Positions 38,618 to 47,632 of a DNA stretch of 64,000 bases are shown here, piece after piece (position 1 is the stretch's first letter; every line of letters starts with the position of its first letter). Source of the stretch: Cohnella algarum (GTDB lineage Bacteria; Bacillota; Bacilli; Paenibacillales; Paenibacillaceae). The translations under genes were made by a program, and so were the position numbers. Location of the stretch: positions 372,001 through 436,000 of the forward strand of contig NZ_JAFHKM010000002.1 in assembly GCF_016937515.1 (NCBI RefSeq), given 5' to 3'. The notes under the pieces were generated by a model, which did not search any database, was not told the origin of the DNA, and saw only the letters and a list, made by a program, of their open reading frames with translations.

Positions 38618-40404
38618 AGCCTCACCTCCTGAAATTTACGCTTCAGAATACGTAAGATTTCCCGAGCCAGCGCCCGGGGATTGTCGGTCCCGACTGCTTC
38701 TGCGACTGCCTCGGCCAACGTTTCCGCTGCCATTACCGTCGCGTAGCCGCTGAGATACTGCCGGATGATCTCTTCTGTGTTTGGAAGACCAAGGGCCTGC
38801 AGGGCCTCCGCGACAATTTCGAGCGAAAGAACGTTACGGTTAATCCGGGTAAATGCGATCCGTATCTCGTCTGCATCCATATCGGTGCCTGGCCACACCC
38901 CTAACAGCTGCAAGGCGTGCGCATATTCGGCTAAATGGCCGAACTCATGGATGATCACTGAAAGAGGATTAGATCCGGGCGGCCAATGCTGTGAATCAAC
39001 GGATGCCTTGATTATATCACCGATATCAGCCGGATTGTAGTAATACACGGACACTTCCAACCTGGACTCCACGGTGTTTCCAACGGCATACAAACCTGCC
39101 TGCGCCACAAATTCTTCTGTATTTGACACAGATAATTTTTTCGTGAAACCTTTGAGTCCAGGAAACTCAGTAAGCGCGATACCGATGGCTCTGTTAATGT
39201 CATTCGCGCTATCCAAGTGCATCCCCGTATAGTTGACTTCTTCGAAACCCAACTCCCGTTTGGCGTACTCCTCAGCCTCATCGAGCGTTTTGGCTGGGGA
39301 GAACGGTTCGGCCTGGCGTACCTGCGGCGGAGTGACCGGCTTCGGCGTTTCCGGATCCGGCGCATCGCTTGCGTTCCGCGGCGCGTGCTTCCGCTCCCAC
39401 TCCGCGTACGTCATATTGCCGGGCACCATGTATGTCTTGCCGCCGCCGTCCCGCGCCGCGCGCTCGCCGGGTGCCGCGTCCTCGTAATACGGGATTGTCG
39501 TCGAGCGGCAGTACACATGCAGCGGCGGGTAATTGACCCCCGCCTGCGCTTCGCTGACCGGAATGACCTCGCCGTCCATCCGGCGGCATTGATCCGAGGT
39601 GCGTTTGTCGAGCGTCGCGACGAATTTGTATCGTTCGACGCCCAACTCCTTGTACGCGTCGAGCCGAGATTGCCCGGAAAAATAAGCGGACTCCGTACGG
39701 ATGAGACGCTCGGCATCGCGCCGGTGCACGCCCATGCGATCGGCAAAATCGGAAATCACCCGGTCCGACGGCTCGCCGCGGATCAGGTCCTGCGTCAGGA
39801 TCTTCTGCAGCTCGGCGACCAGTTTCGTCCGGTCCGCCCAGATCCGGGCCGAGAAGTTGCTACCGTCCGGTGCCCACGGCTTGGCGAGCACCTTGTCGAT
39901 CTGGCGGTCATCCAGCGCTGCAAACGAGGAGCCAACGCCAGCACCCTTCTGCAGCTCATATATGGACCGGTAATAGCTGTCCTTGTAGATGTCACCCAAG
40001 GTGGCCGTCGTGCCCTTCTGCCGCTTGGCCGCCAATTGCTCGATCTCGTTCCGGAGATGAGTCTGCAACTCCTCCAGCCGGGTGATGTGCACTTTGGCGC
40101 TGGCGTTCTCAAGCTCTTTCATCCACCGCTGGTCGACCGCGTTCTCGCGACCGGCCTTGATGTACTCCTCGACGGTCCATTTAAATTCACGGAGCTCGTT
40201 GGCCTTGAGGAGCTTGCGGGCCTCGGCCATGCTGACGTTGTTGTTCTTGGCGAGCCGTGCGTACCAGGTCTCGGTCTGCTTCTGGATCTTCGCGAGGGCC
40301 TTTTCGTACTCCTCGTTCTGCGTCCGGATGTACTCCTCGCCCTTGGCCAGCATCGCCTCGTTGAGATCGTCCATCCGCTTTGCCCAGTATGCTTCCGACC
40401 TCAT
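38614..40404 (-). CDS. SPP1 gp7-like head morphogenesis protein fused to an HExxH metallopeptidase-like domain
   Basis: The 596-residue protein has a helical N-terminal part (1-170), the gp7 head morphogenesis core (RNEIEQ... RTESAYFSGQSRLDAYKELG, then DKRTSDQCRRMDGEVIPVSEA and PPLHVYCRSTT; about 170-335), a linker and an extra C-terminal domain (about 390-596) with SVIIHEFGHLAEYAH (HExxH at 486-490) and a Glu-rich helix ETLAEAVAEAV that may give a third ligand. The core is a minor capsid protein; the extra domain may be a zincin sent into the cell with the DNA. The fusion is uncommon. Confidence 0.8.
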   Translation of the reverse strand: MRSEAYWAKRMDDLNEAMLAKGEEYIRTQNEEYEKALAKIQKQTETWYARLAKNNNVSMAEARKLLKANELREFKWTVEEYIKAGRENAVDQRWMKELENASAKVHITRLEELQTHLRNEIEQLAAKRQKGTTATLGDIYKDSYYRSIYELQKGAGVGSSFAALDDRQIDKVLAKPWAPDGSNFSARIWADRTKLVAELQKILTQDLIRGEPSDRVISDFADRMGVHRRDAERLIRTESAYFSGQSRLDAYKELGVERYKFVATLDKRTSDQCRRMDGEVIPVSEAQAGVNYPPLHVYCRSTTIPYYEDAAPGERAARDGGGKTYMVPGNMTYAEWERKHAPRNASDAPDPETPKPVTPPQVRQAEPFSPAKTLDEAEEYAKRELGFEEVNYTGMHLDSANDINRAIGIALTEFPGLKGFTKKLSVSNTEEFVAQAGLYAVGNTVESRLEVSVYYYNPADIGDIIKASVDSQHWPPGSNPLSVIIHEFGHLAEYAHALQLLGVWPGTDMDADEIRIAFTRINRNVLSLEIVAEALQALGLPNTEEIIRQYLSGYATVMAAETLAEAVAEAVGTDNPRALAREILRILKRKFQEVRL

Positions 40405-41885
40405 CCGCTGTCAGCCCCGGGCGCCGGTGGGCCTCCCTCAGGCGGCGTATTGGGAGGGAGGCCGCCGTAATTCCTCTGCTCCTCCTCGCGCTGTTCCTTA
40501 ATCCGATCCAGTTCGGCCAGCACATCCTTAACCCACGGATGCTGCGCGACGAGCGTCTCGTCCGAAAGGATGCCGACGCTATCTTTAATTGCCGTGATAA
40601 TAGCGGATTCGTCGATCGGCATGTCACGGTTAAAGATAAACTCGACTTCTTCGCCGCTGTAATCGATGCCGGTCGTGTTGTACAAATGCGCGTCGATAAA
40701 CCAGCGCACCTGCTCGAGTGACGCCTGAAACTCAGTCTCCATGAGCGATGCGTCCATGTCCAGGTCAGAATACAGAAAGCGGAGTGCCACCCCAGAAGGC
40801 GCGCTGCCAATATCCACGCCCTGCGTGTCCACTCCGCGGCCAAACTCGTAAATATCCTTCCGGTTTTGCTCCTGATGGTTTTTGTACGCCTCGGTGTCGA
40901 TCTCAATGTTGATCGAGTCGACCCCGCCGTCATCAGAAACAAAAGCAACCCGGTACCGCGAAATATTTTTCCGGAATTCCGCCGCATCCGTGCCGTCGTA
41001 ATTTTCAACGACGTAAATGCTGTTCGGCAGGTCCTCCAGGTTGTTCGAGTTGTCCGACTTATTCCGGTCGTAGTCGTCGACGAGGGTTTTAATCAATTCA
41101 ACGAGTGGCTGCTCCTCCTCGTTGTACTTCCAGGCGATAAACGGGACGCGTTCCCAGTTCATACCTTGTTCCTTTCCGTCCTTGACGACGGTAAAGTGCG
41201 CTCCAACTGCGCCGGCCTCAACGTCAGGAATAAAGCCTGTCCCGTCCGCAACGTAACGGCGGACGCCGCTTGTGTCCCACCATTCGACTTTGCGGACCGT
41301 CTTGCGCTGCAACCCCTCGTAAACGGTAACCTCGTAATCGCGAATGACGGCGTCCAGGATTGTATGCGCCTCGTCCGCCCAAAGCGGGATGATTTCCAAG
41401 CTGTTCATCAGCTTAAACAACAGCCGCCCGGAATCGTCATAATAGGGATGCCACCACGCGATTCCGGAATTGATTGCCGCTTTCCCGGTAGACTGCAGAC
41501 GCCGCATCATGGCGCTGTCGAATATTTCGTTCAGCTTTTCGAGATACCCCTCGTTGTCCGCCTGGATACTCATCGGCTTCCCGAGCAAATATCCAACCTT
41601 TTGGTCGACCAGCTTGCGCGTAAAACCGTTCGCCAGCCGGTTGTCCGCGAGATTCGTCGCGATCTCACGGGCGCCCGACTCGCCGATCGTCTTCCGGTGC
41701 CGGTCCAAAATGTCCGGCTTGTTGCGATAGTAGCGGACTCCGATCTCCATCCATTTTCGTTTGTCGGAATTTTGCCACTCGCCGATTTCGAGCTGCATGA
41801 TCTGCTCGATCGTCGCAGCCGTTTTAGCGCCGCGGATGATGATTTCTTCAATCTCCTGCTGTTCCTGTCCGGGCCAAAACAACAT
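40401..41885 (-). CDS. Portal protein (SPP1 gp6-like)
   Basis: A 494-residue protein: YYRNKPDILDRHRKT near residue 45, DNRLANGFTRKLVDQKVGYLLGKP near 80, then WWHPYYDDSGRLLFKLMNS and a long helical C-terminus. This is the SPP1-type portal, the ring through which DNA enters and leaves the head. It overlaps the head morphogenesis gene by four bases. Confidence 0.9.
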   Translation of the reverse strand: MLFWPGQEQQEIEEIIIRGAKTAATIEQIMQLEIGEWQNSDKRKWMEIGVRYYRNKPDILDRHRKTIGESGAREIATNLADNRLANGFTRKLVDQKVGYLLGKPMSIQADNEGYLEKLNEIFDSAMMRRLQSTGKAAINSGIAWWHPYYDDSGRLLFKLMNSLEIIPLWADEAHTILDAVIRDYEVTVYEGLQRKTVRKVEWWDTSGVRRYVADGTGFIPDVEAGAVGAHFTVVKDGKEQGMNWERVPFIAWKYNEEEQPLVELIKTLVDDYDRNKSDNSNNLEDLPNSIYVVENYDGTDAAEFRKNISRYRVAFVSDDGGVDSINIEIDTEAYKNHQEQNRKDIYEFGRGVDTQGVDIGSAPSGVALRFLYSDLDMDASLMETEFQASLEQVRWFIDAHLYNTTGIDYSGEEVEFIFNRDMPIDESAIITAIKDSVGILSDETLVAQHPWVKDVLAELDRIKEQREEEQRNYGGLPPNTPPEGGPPAPGADSG

Positions 41886-41900
41886 GTTTCTCCCTCCTTC

Positions 41901-43199
41901 CTATTTGGCATCCGGGAAGTAGACGCCGCGCTTACGTTTGACAACGCTGCGAACGAAATAGCGATCGCCGTCCATCTGGTGGTCGTTATCCTTGACCGGC
42001 TTGTCCTCGCCGCGCTGTGCGGCCTTCTCGTCCCAAACGTAGGACGAATATTCGCGAAACGTCTCCTGGCAGCAGTCGTTGTATTTGATCAGACCCTCGA
42101 CGAGCGAGGAAGCGACGTCCCGGATCCCGTTGATCACGTCGTTGTCGGCCTTGATTACCCGCAGCCCGCCGCGCTTTTTGACCGCCGTAATGAAAGAAGC
42201 CGCCGAGGGGTCAATGATCACACCCCGAACCGACAGCTTCCCAACAAACTCGATCAAATCGTCGCAGTATTCCTCGTCCGTCTTTTGGCGGCTTTTGGCT
42301 CGGCCGTCGTAATGATACTCCTTGACCTTGTACCAGACGCCCTTGTGCAGGCCCCAGAGTCCGAACGTCATCGGGTTTTGTGTACCGTAGTCGCAGCTCA
42401 CATAGTATTGCTGGTAGGGCCGATCCTCTGTCCGTACGACATGCTTGCCGCCAACTTCTGGGTCGAACATGTCGTAAATTAGGCCCTCTGCCATCACCCA
42501 CAACCCGAGGATGTATCGCTTGAAGAAGATCCCGCTGTACATCCGCCGGTAGCGTTCTTTCACGCGCTCCGATAGCGACGGATTGTCGTCCATCGTGAAA
42601 TGGAGATGCAAGGCGTGCTTCTGGCGGAGCTGGTCGAGCCATTCGAGCTTGAACCAGTGGTAGGGCCCTGCAGGGTTACAGTTGAACCAAAGCTTCGCCC
42701 CGTCCACCGAACACCGCGCCGTCGCCTGATTGACGAAGCTTTTTGGCATCAGCGCGACCTCGTCGAAAAACATGCCAGCCAGCGTGATCCCTTGGATGAG
42801 ATCCTGAGAACGTTCGTCCTTTCCGCCAAAAAGATAAAAGTCGTTGATCTTACCGCCCCGGATGACCGTCAGGAAGTTCTCCGAGCGGTGATCTTCGACC
42901 TGGTATCCTCTGCCGATGAGCATTTGCTTCAGCGGCCCAATGACGTTACGGCGAAGCGCGCCGATCGTCTTGCCGGCCATCCCAAGCTGCTGCCCGTTAA
43001 ACGTCTCCATCGCCCATACGATAAAACTGAACGACATTGACGCGGTTTTCCCGGCGCGCACCGAGCCGTCGCAGATCAGTGCATCCTTGTCATGATGCGG
43101 GCTTTCCGGCATCCACCAAGTAAGCACTTGGAACTGTTTGGCGCTGAACGGCTGCCATCGGAAGGTCGGTTTAATTCTCCGGATCGTCCGATTCGCCAT
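41901..43199 (-). CDS. terL: Terminase large subunit
   Basis: A 432-residue packaging motor. Walker A-like GSVRAGKTASMSFSF lies near residue 45, Walker B-like GMFFDEVALMP near 138, and the nuclease domain acidic residues are in YVSCDYGTQNP (about 268) and GVIIDPSAASF (about 340). I chose the ATG at 43199, 7 bases after GGAGGGC. The small subunit gene is 175 bp upstream. Confidence 0.92.
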   Translation of the reverse strand: MANRTIRRIKPTFRWQPFSAKQFQVLTWWMPESPHHDKDALICDGSVRAGKTASMSFSFIVWAMETFNGQQLGMAGKTIGALRRNVIGPLKQMLIGRGYQVEDHRSENFLTVIRGGKINDFYLFGGKDERSQDLIQGITLAGMFFDEVALMPKSFVNQATARCSVDGAKLWFNCNPAGPYHWFKLEWLDQLRQKHALHLHFTMDDNPSLSERVKERYRRMYSGIFFKRYILGLWVMAEGLIYDMFDPEVGGKHVVRTEDRPYQQYYVSCDYGTQNPMTFGLWGLHKGVWYKVKEYHYDGRAKSRQKTDEEYCDDLIEFVGKLSVRGVIIDPSAASFITAVKKRGGLRVIKADNDVINGIRDVASSLVEGLIKYNDCCQETFREYSSYVWDEKAAQRGEDKPVKDNDHQMDGDRYFVRSVVKRKRGVYFPDAK

Positions 43200-43269
43200 A
43201 CCCAACGCCCTCCTTGCACGGACATTTGTACATAATCCGGTATTTTGTGAACATGTCTTGCAATCAAAA

Positions 43270-43298
43270 CTTGAAAATCGGCCGAAAATGGCCGATAT
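43270..43298 (-). terminator. Hairpin between terminase subunit genes
   Basis: ATCGGCC / GGCCGAT with a six-base loop, followed on the minus strand by TTTC. It may attenuate transcription into the large subunit gene, or only be an RNA stem; the T run is short. Confidence 0.4.
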
Positions 43299-43373
43299 CG
43301 ATCATTTCACTTCCGTGGAACATTACGAAAAACGGAGACAAACACAAAAAAGCCGAACTCGCAAATGCTCGTT

Positions 43374-44126
43374 CTAGCTCTCGTTTTCGCTATCATCCGT
43401 TTCCGTGTTTTCAGTGTTCCAAACCTCGGCCGCTTTGCCTCTCAACGCCTCGATAAAGCCGTCATCCTGCGTCTTATCGTCGTCATTTGTGAGCGCCTTG
43501 ACCTCGGCCTGCAGCTTCTGGAGACGCAAACGCTGTTCTTCGGTGGCCAAATCGCTTCGGCATAGCTCATCGTATTGCCGAATCAGCCCTTGCAAGGTAG
43601 CCATCGCCCGGCTCTGCGCTTGCAGGAAAGTCGCCTGCTTATCCCAAGCCTGCTGCACTTCCCACTTCTCGCCGATAACATTGCCGTCCTTATATTCGAC
43701 GCGTTCAATCGTCTTGTCGTCCCGGTCTTTAACATACATGATCTGCTGCGCCCGGACGATAGCCGTGTACTGGATTACAATGTTCTCCCAGAGGATGTCT
43801 ATCGGGCTACGCATTGTCAAGCCCTCGGCGATTGCCAGGGCGTCCGCAGGCAAGTGCTTGCGGAAAAAGCCATGCGTCACGGCATTGCTGTTTCCCTTTG
43901 GCGCGGCCCCGCCTCGATTCCCTGCTGCGTTTCGGTTTCCGTCGGGTGCACCCGTACGTTTTGTGTGCACACTTTTATTCGAGTGTGCACCCCCAGTGCG
44001 GTTCCATCCTTGCCGCTGTTTCCACGACTTGACCGTGTTAATCGTAACGCCGTATTTCTTCGCGATGTCCTTATATTTCATCCCGGACAAATAGTCCTGT
44101 TCGGCCGACTTATGCACCGCCTCCAT
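43374..44126 (-). CDS. terS: Terminase small subunit
   Basis: A 250-residue protein: an N-terminal helix-turn-helix (YLSGMKYKDIAKKYGVTINTVKSW), a Gly/Asn-rich basic linker with APKGNSNAVTHGFF, and a helical oligomerisation part. This is the YqaS/XtmA-type subunit that recognises the packaging site. Confidence 0.9.
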   Translation of the reverse strand: MEAVHKSAEQDYLSGMKYKDIAKKYGVTINTVKSWKQRQGWNRTGGAHSNKSVHTKRTGAPDGNRNAAGNRGGAAPKGNSNAVTHGFFRKHLPADALAIAEGLTMRSPIDILWENIVIQYTAIVRAQQIMYVKDRDDKTIERVEYKDGNVIGEKWEVQQAWDKQATFLQAQSRAMATLQGLIRQYDELCRSDLATEEQRLRLQKLQAEVKALTNDDDKTQDDGFIEALRGKAAEVWNTENTETDDSENES

Positions 44127-44150
44127 GTCGCATGATCACCACCTCCAGCG

Positions 44151-44684
44151 TTATGTTTGTTTTGCTGTCCGATTGGGCCGGCGAAGGATCAAGTGCCGAT
44201 TCTCGACATGCTGATCAGCATGACAATCGTTACACAACGTCATCCCGTTTTCATCAACGATCCTTAACTCGGGGAACTCAGCCCAGGATGCCAAATGATG
44301 CGCCTCCAAGTTCTCTGTAGATCCGCATAAAACACATCGATGGCCATCCCGCCGAAGCACCCGTTTCCGCCAAGCTCGAACCTCGGAACTGTTCCGATCA
44401 ACCACTTGACCCAGAATACGGTATCCGACAATCTCGCGCCATTCCGGTAAGAAGTAATCTAACAGCGATGCGCACGCCATCTTCTGGATGAAATGGGCGT
44501 TTTCGTCCCGAATGATTTCAACGCACCGAAGGCATAATGCCTTTGCTTCGTCTGTCAGTTGCGCTGGCCTTCGAAGGTTTCCATACATGCCGACATATCG
44601 ACCAAGCTTTCTAAGCGCATTGAGCTTATGAATCAAAGCATGCTCAAATGAACGGCGCTGTCTCGTTGTCATTGGCACCCGCAT
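44151..44684 (-). CDS. HNH endonuclease
   Basis: A 177-residue protein. The C-terminal half is an HNH domain with zinc knuckles: CVLCGSTENLEAHHLASWAEF and NGMTLCNDCHADQH. HNH proteins next to terminase assist DNA cutting at packaging in HK97-type phages; a homing function is also possible. An in-frame ATG at 44672 is an alternative start. Confidence 0.85.
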   Translation of the reverse strand: MRVPMTTRQRRSFEHALIHKLNALRKLGRYVGMYGNLRRPAQLTDEAKALCLRCVEIIRDENAHFIQKMACASLLDYFLPEWREIVGYRILGQVVDRNSSEVRAWRKRVLRRDGHRCVLCGSTENLEAHHLASWAEFPELRIVDENGMTLCNDCHADQHVENRHLILRRPNRTAKQT

Positions 44685-44723
44685 CGCCTCCTTCCGGGCA
44701 AAATAAAAAGCACCCGAAGGTGC

Positions 44724-45032
44724 TTAGTACGATTCGTTCACGACCCATTCAGCCTTGGCGTCATCGGTTTTATAGAACGACAGTAGTTGACTCATTGCAC
44801 TACGCAATGCTTCTTCGATGGTCGATCCGTCGTTTCGCGAAGAAATATAGGGACCGGCTTGTGTTGACCCATGGTAGAAATGACTTGTTGAGGATACATA
44901 TCCGCCGCGCTTATCTTTTTTGACTTTTATCTTCACGCGTTGGTAACCGATCCAAACTTCCCACTCCCCGACGATTTCGTAAACGTCTATTACTTGCTTA
45001 TACTCTTCAAGTAGTTCCATGTATTGGGTCAT
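44724..45032 (-). CDS. Hypothetical phage protein
   Basis: A 102-residue protein, MTQYMELLEEYKQVIDVYEI, then strands (WEVWIGYQRVKIKVKKD) and STIEEALRSAMSQLLSFYK at the end. The ATG at 45032 follows GGGAGGG. It is driven by the promoter at 45052-45080. Not recognised. Confidence 0.6.
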   Translation of the reverse strand: MTQYMELLEEYKQVIDVYEIVGEWEVWIGYQRVKIKVKKDKRGGYVSSTSHFYHGSTQAGPYISSRNDGSTIEEALRSAMSQLLSFYKTDDAKAEWVVNESY

Positions 45033-45051
45033 TATCATCCCTCCCGACTCT

Positions 45052-45080
45052 ATCATACAGCATCTTCCATCTTTCGCCAA
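45052..45080 (-). promoter_or_regulatory. Minus-strand promoter before the late genes
   Basis: TTGGCG (45075-45080) and TATGAT (45052-45057) are 17 bp apart on the minus strand. It would feed the 102-residue gene and perhaps the HNH-terminase block. Confidence 0.5.
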
Positions 45081-45122
45081 TGTATGATAGAATAGGGGCA
45101 AATCCGAAAGCATCGGTCGAAA

Positions 45123-45154
45123 AGCCCCGTAGCGAAGCACGCTCGGGGTTTTTT
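45123..45154 (+). terminator. Strong hairpin with T run on the plus strand
   Basis: CCCCG-T-AGCG / CGCT-CGGGG with loop AAGCA is followed by six T on the plus strand and four T on the minus strand. All genes here are on the minus strand, so it either works in both directions or ends an unseen plus-strand RNA. Confidence 0.65.
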
Positions 45155-45249
45155 GTTGTTTAACAAAGCCGCCACCCCGCGGCGCACGGGATAGCGGCAA
45201 GTCACGCGCGCGATCTAATGGGTTCCGAACTCCCACCTCCTCGCATGAC

Positions 45250-45287
45250 AGCCAAAATACAAAGAGGCCGCCCGCATTGGCGACCTC
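45250..45287 (-). terminator. Terminator of the early/middle operon
   Basis: GAGGTCGCC / GGCGGCCTC with a short loop followed by TTTGTATTTT on the minus strand, downstream of the late-regulator-like gene. Confidence 0.7.
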
Positions 45288-45362
45288 TACACTTTGGCAC
45301 AGTACCATTTTAGCATGGGTTGACACGGCTGAAAAGCACTCGTCCGTGCCAACTTTGTGCCA

Positions 45363-45968
45363 TCATCGTGCCAGTAGTTTATACTCCCTTTCGGCCTCGC
45401 TCATCCGCCTCCAAAATGTGCGGACGGAGACATTCATTTCGTTCCGGAGTTCACCGGCACTCTTACCGTCAACATAGACTGACCGCAAAAGGGTAGCGTA
45501 CTCCGGCTTGTATGCTTCGAGGGCTTCTAAAACAGAATCTATGTGCGCGATTTCCGCTTTGAGGTCCTGAAACTCGGCCACCCGTTCAAGCACATCGTCG
45601 ATATCATCCCGCAGATCCCAACCGCGGGCCGCGATCACCTTGCGGATCGCCTCGCGAATCTGCCGCAGCTCCTCGTCGTCATCCGGATCAGCTCCGCGGT
45701 TCGGCACGGCCGCCAGCTGCGCCCGGGTCCCCGCCGGGTACTTGGTCAGATATGCGTGTGCCGTCGTCTCCAACCGCTGCTCGCGGCTCGACAGGTACAG
45801 ATAGCTTGGCAAGCGCCGCAGCTTCCGATGCAGCTCCTGCAGGTGATCGTCCTCATTAAGCCGGCTGACGGTAATGCCGGCGCCGACGCTGTATTTCGAC
45901 AGCACCCGAAGACGGGCTTGCTTTTGCCGATATTGGGTCAAACGATCAATCGCCTGCTGTTCGTTCAT
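45363..45968 (-). CDS. Phage late transcription regulator with sigma-like HTH
   Basis: A 201-residue protein. The helical N-terminal two-thirds is not recognised, but the end (YATLLRSVYVDGKSAGELRNEMNVSVRTFWRRMSEAEREY in outline) is a sigma-70 region 4-like helix-turn-helix, as in ArpU/RinA/Xpf late regulators. It is the last gene of the early operon and lies just before the late genes, the usual place of such activators. Confidence 0.75.
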   Translation of the reverse strand: MNEQQAIDRLTQYRQKQARLRVLSKYSVGAGITVSRLNEDDHLQELHRKLRRLPSYLYLSSREQRLETTAHAYLTKYPAGTRAQLAAVPNRGADPDDDEELRQIREAIRKVIAARGWDLRDDIDDVLERVAEFQDLKAEIAHIDSVLEALEAYKPEYATLLRSVYVDGKSAGELRNEMNVSVRTFWRRMSEAEREYKLLAR

Positions 45969-46015
45969 CGTTGTCCACCTCGCTGATTGATCTTGTAGCC
46001 TTGCACGTTCGCGCG

Positions 46016-46444
46016 TTATACGCCGCCTTCCGCGGGCTTATCCGCTCGGAAAAAATTGCCGAACCGGTCCTGTTCCGGCACCCCGTCAGAACCAACAATA
46101 CCGGCGGCTGGCCGCACCTGTAGAACATTTCCGCACTCGTGGCACTCCGTCGTTGTGTCCGTCAGCTTGATATACTGGTTGCCTTGATGCTTGCACCCGG
46201 GATTCTGGCACCAGTATCGGGTTCGGTAATATGCAACACCGTTCTTGTACTTGATTCCGGTCTCGTACCATTCCGGACGTTCAGGCTCCATCCGCTGTCC
46301 TGCCTGCAGCGGTCCTGGCCCGTTCATCTCCCGGCAATAGCCAAAAAATGCGGCGACCGTGTACTTCTGGACATCCTCCGTCGGGTCAAAAAGCCGAAGA
46401 CGGTCCTTGCCGTCCGAATGCGCAATTTCAATTCGAATTTCCAC
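46016..46444 (-). CDS. Hypothetical protein with zinc-binding motif
   Basis: A 142-residue protein. Near residue 80 begins WCQNPGCKHQGNQYIKL ... TECHECGNVL, a four-Cys zinc ribbon. The first part is strand-rich. It overlaps the preceding gene by 17 bases. Function unknown. Confidence 0.6.
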   Translation of the reverse strand: MEIRIEIAHSDGKDRLRLFDPTEDVQKYTVAAFFGYCREMNGPGPLQAGQRMEPERPEWYETGIKYKNGVAYYRTRYWCQNPGCKHQGNQYIKLTDTTTECHECGNVLQVRPAAGIVGSDGVPEQDRFGNFFRADKPAEGGV

Positions 46445-46664
46445 GAGAACTCCTCCTCTGGTTGTATACTTCCTCGAGCCATTCGGTCATCATGATCATT
46501 TGCTTGATCGCCAGCCGATGGTCCTGATATTTCCGGCATATGTGCCCGGCGGAATCCGCCACCCACGCCCAAAACTCCGCGCTTTCCATCCCGTGCCGTG
46601 TGGCCGCCACATTGGCCTCACCGATCCACGCCAGCACGTCCGCAAAGAACGCCTTGTAGTCCAT
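46428..46664 (-). CDS. Small Trp-rich helical protein
   Basis: A 78-residue protein, MDYKAFFADVLAWIGEANVA, wholly helical with several Trp residues and a basic Arg-rich end. It lies three bases after the RusA-like gene and overlaps the next one. Unknown. Confidence 0.6.
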   Translation of the reverse strand: MDYKAFFADVLAWIGEANVAATRHGMESAEFWAWVADSAGHICRKYQDHRLAIKQMIMMTEWLEEVYNQRRSSRGNSN

Positions 46665-46667
46665 CGC

Positions 46668-47069
46668 CTACAGCTCCTCGATCCTGACGTAGATGCCCGG
46701 CAGCTTGGCCCAGAACTTCTCGATGATCTCGCTGGCGACGATGGCGTCATCCTTCCAGAATCCCAAATCGGTCATGATATCGAACGGCAGCTTGTTCAGA
46801 TTGTGCGTGTCGGGCTTCGTTGTCTTCCACTCGCCGTCGTAATGATTGCTACCCTCCGGGATGGGGAACAGCCATTTGACGATCACCCGCAGCGCTCCCG
46901 TGTATTTTTTCGCCGGCACATGCTTCCCGAGGTGAGTTGTCAGCTTCGCCCGGGCCGCCTTCAGGTCGTCGGGCTCGTAGAAGATCGGTTTGCCGTTCTG
47001 GCATGAAACCTGCTTTTCTTGATGCGTCGCGGTCGGCGGCTTCATGGGCATGAAGAATTCAGTCGTCAT
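46668..47069 (-). CDS. rusA: RusA-family Holliday junction resolvase
   Basis: A 133-residue protein with the RusA core: VKWLFPIPEGSNHYDGEWKT, KPDTHNLNKLPFDIMTDLGFWKDDAIVASEI with the acidic residues that bind metal (D near 90 and 107-108). It cuts four-way DNA junctions before packaging. The ATG at 47069 overlaps the previous gene by 11 bases. Confidence 0.85.
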   Translation of the reverse strand: MTTEFFMPMKPPTATHQEKQVSCQNGKPIFYEPDDLKAARAKLTTHLGKHVPAKKYTGALRVIVKWLFPIPEGSNHYDGEWKTTKPDTHNLNKLPFDIMTDLGFWKDDAIVASEIIEKFWAKLPGIYVRIEEL

Positions 47070-47328
47070 CGCGTTCACCTTCGAGCATCTCTTCCCAGTC
47101 ATAGACCAACTGTCGGAGATAGCTGGGGGCTTCATCGCTGCTGAATAATTCCTTGCGATCGAGGACGAACTTGACTTGAAACACTTCGTTACCCGTGTTC
47201 TTGCTCTTGTACCACACACCGAATTGCAATTTTCCGGCCTTATCAAAGCATCGCATGAAGTACGTTCCAAACTTGATAGTTTCGGCTGGTTCATTTTCCC
47301 AATATTTGTTATCGTATTTCTTCGCCAT
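47059..47328 (-). CDS. Small hypothetical replication-region protein
   Basis: An 89-residue protein, AKKYDNKYWENEPAETIKFG, with a beta-rich middle (FGVWYKSKNTGNEVFQVKFVLD) and a helical acidic end. The ATG at 47328 follows AGAGAGGAAG. It lies just after the iteron cluster. Not recognised. Confidence 0.6.
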   Translation of the reverse strand: MAKKYDNKYWENEPAETIKFGTYFMRCFDKAGKLQFGVWYKSKNTGNEVFQVKFVLDRKELFSSDEAPSYLRQLVYDWEEMLEGERDDD

Positions 47329-47460
47329 TTTTTTCTTCCTCTCTCTTTCTCGCGCGGGAGACTGTTGTGCTGAGAAGGGGTTGCCGCTCTCCTGCGGCGG
47401 CAACCTTCTCTCAGTCTTACAGACTTACATAGTCATAAACATAATTACTACGGGCGCGCG

Positions 47461-47632
47461 TTATATTTTTATATAATATAAGGCGATGAACCACCGATGT
47501 TTTTGCGGCAATGACCATGATTTTATGGTGCTCGCCGTTCGGCAATAACCATAAAAAGTATGATTGTTGCCGCTCGGCATCATGTACGTTGATCATGTTC
47601 GTTGCCGTTCGGCAATACATCGGCAATCGGCA
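47461..47632. other. 35-bp iteron cluster, candidate replication origin
   Basis: Three copies of the inverted repeat TGCCGTTCGGCAAT (47533-47546, 47568-47580, 47603-47616) are spaced exactly 35 bp apart; a half copy (GCGGCAAT, about 47505) lies one period to the left and further CGGCAA/CGGCAT pieces to the right (47621-47633). A very AT-rich stretch (47461-47480) is at one side. Phase-spaced iterons with AT-rich DNA next to a replicative helicase gene are typical of phage origins; an operator cluster is the alternative. Confidence 0.55.

Noticed and set aside
45303..45373. Three TGGCAC units as an operator array
   Set aside because: Spacing is irregular, and one unit belongs to the end of the regulator gene; the signal is too weak to claim.
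47417..47626. 69-residue minus-strand gene over the iterons
   Set aside because: It lacks a ribosome site and its sequence is explained by the repeats.
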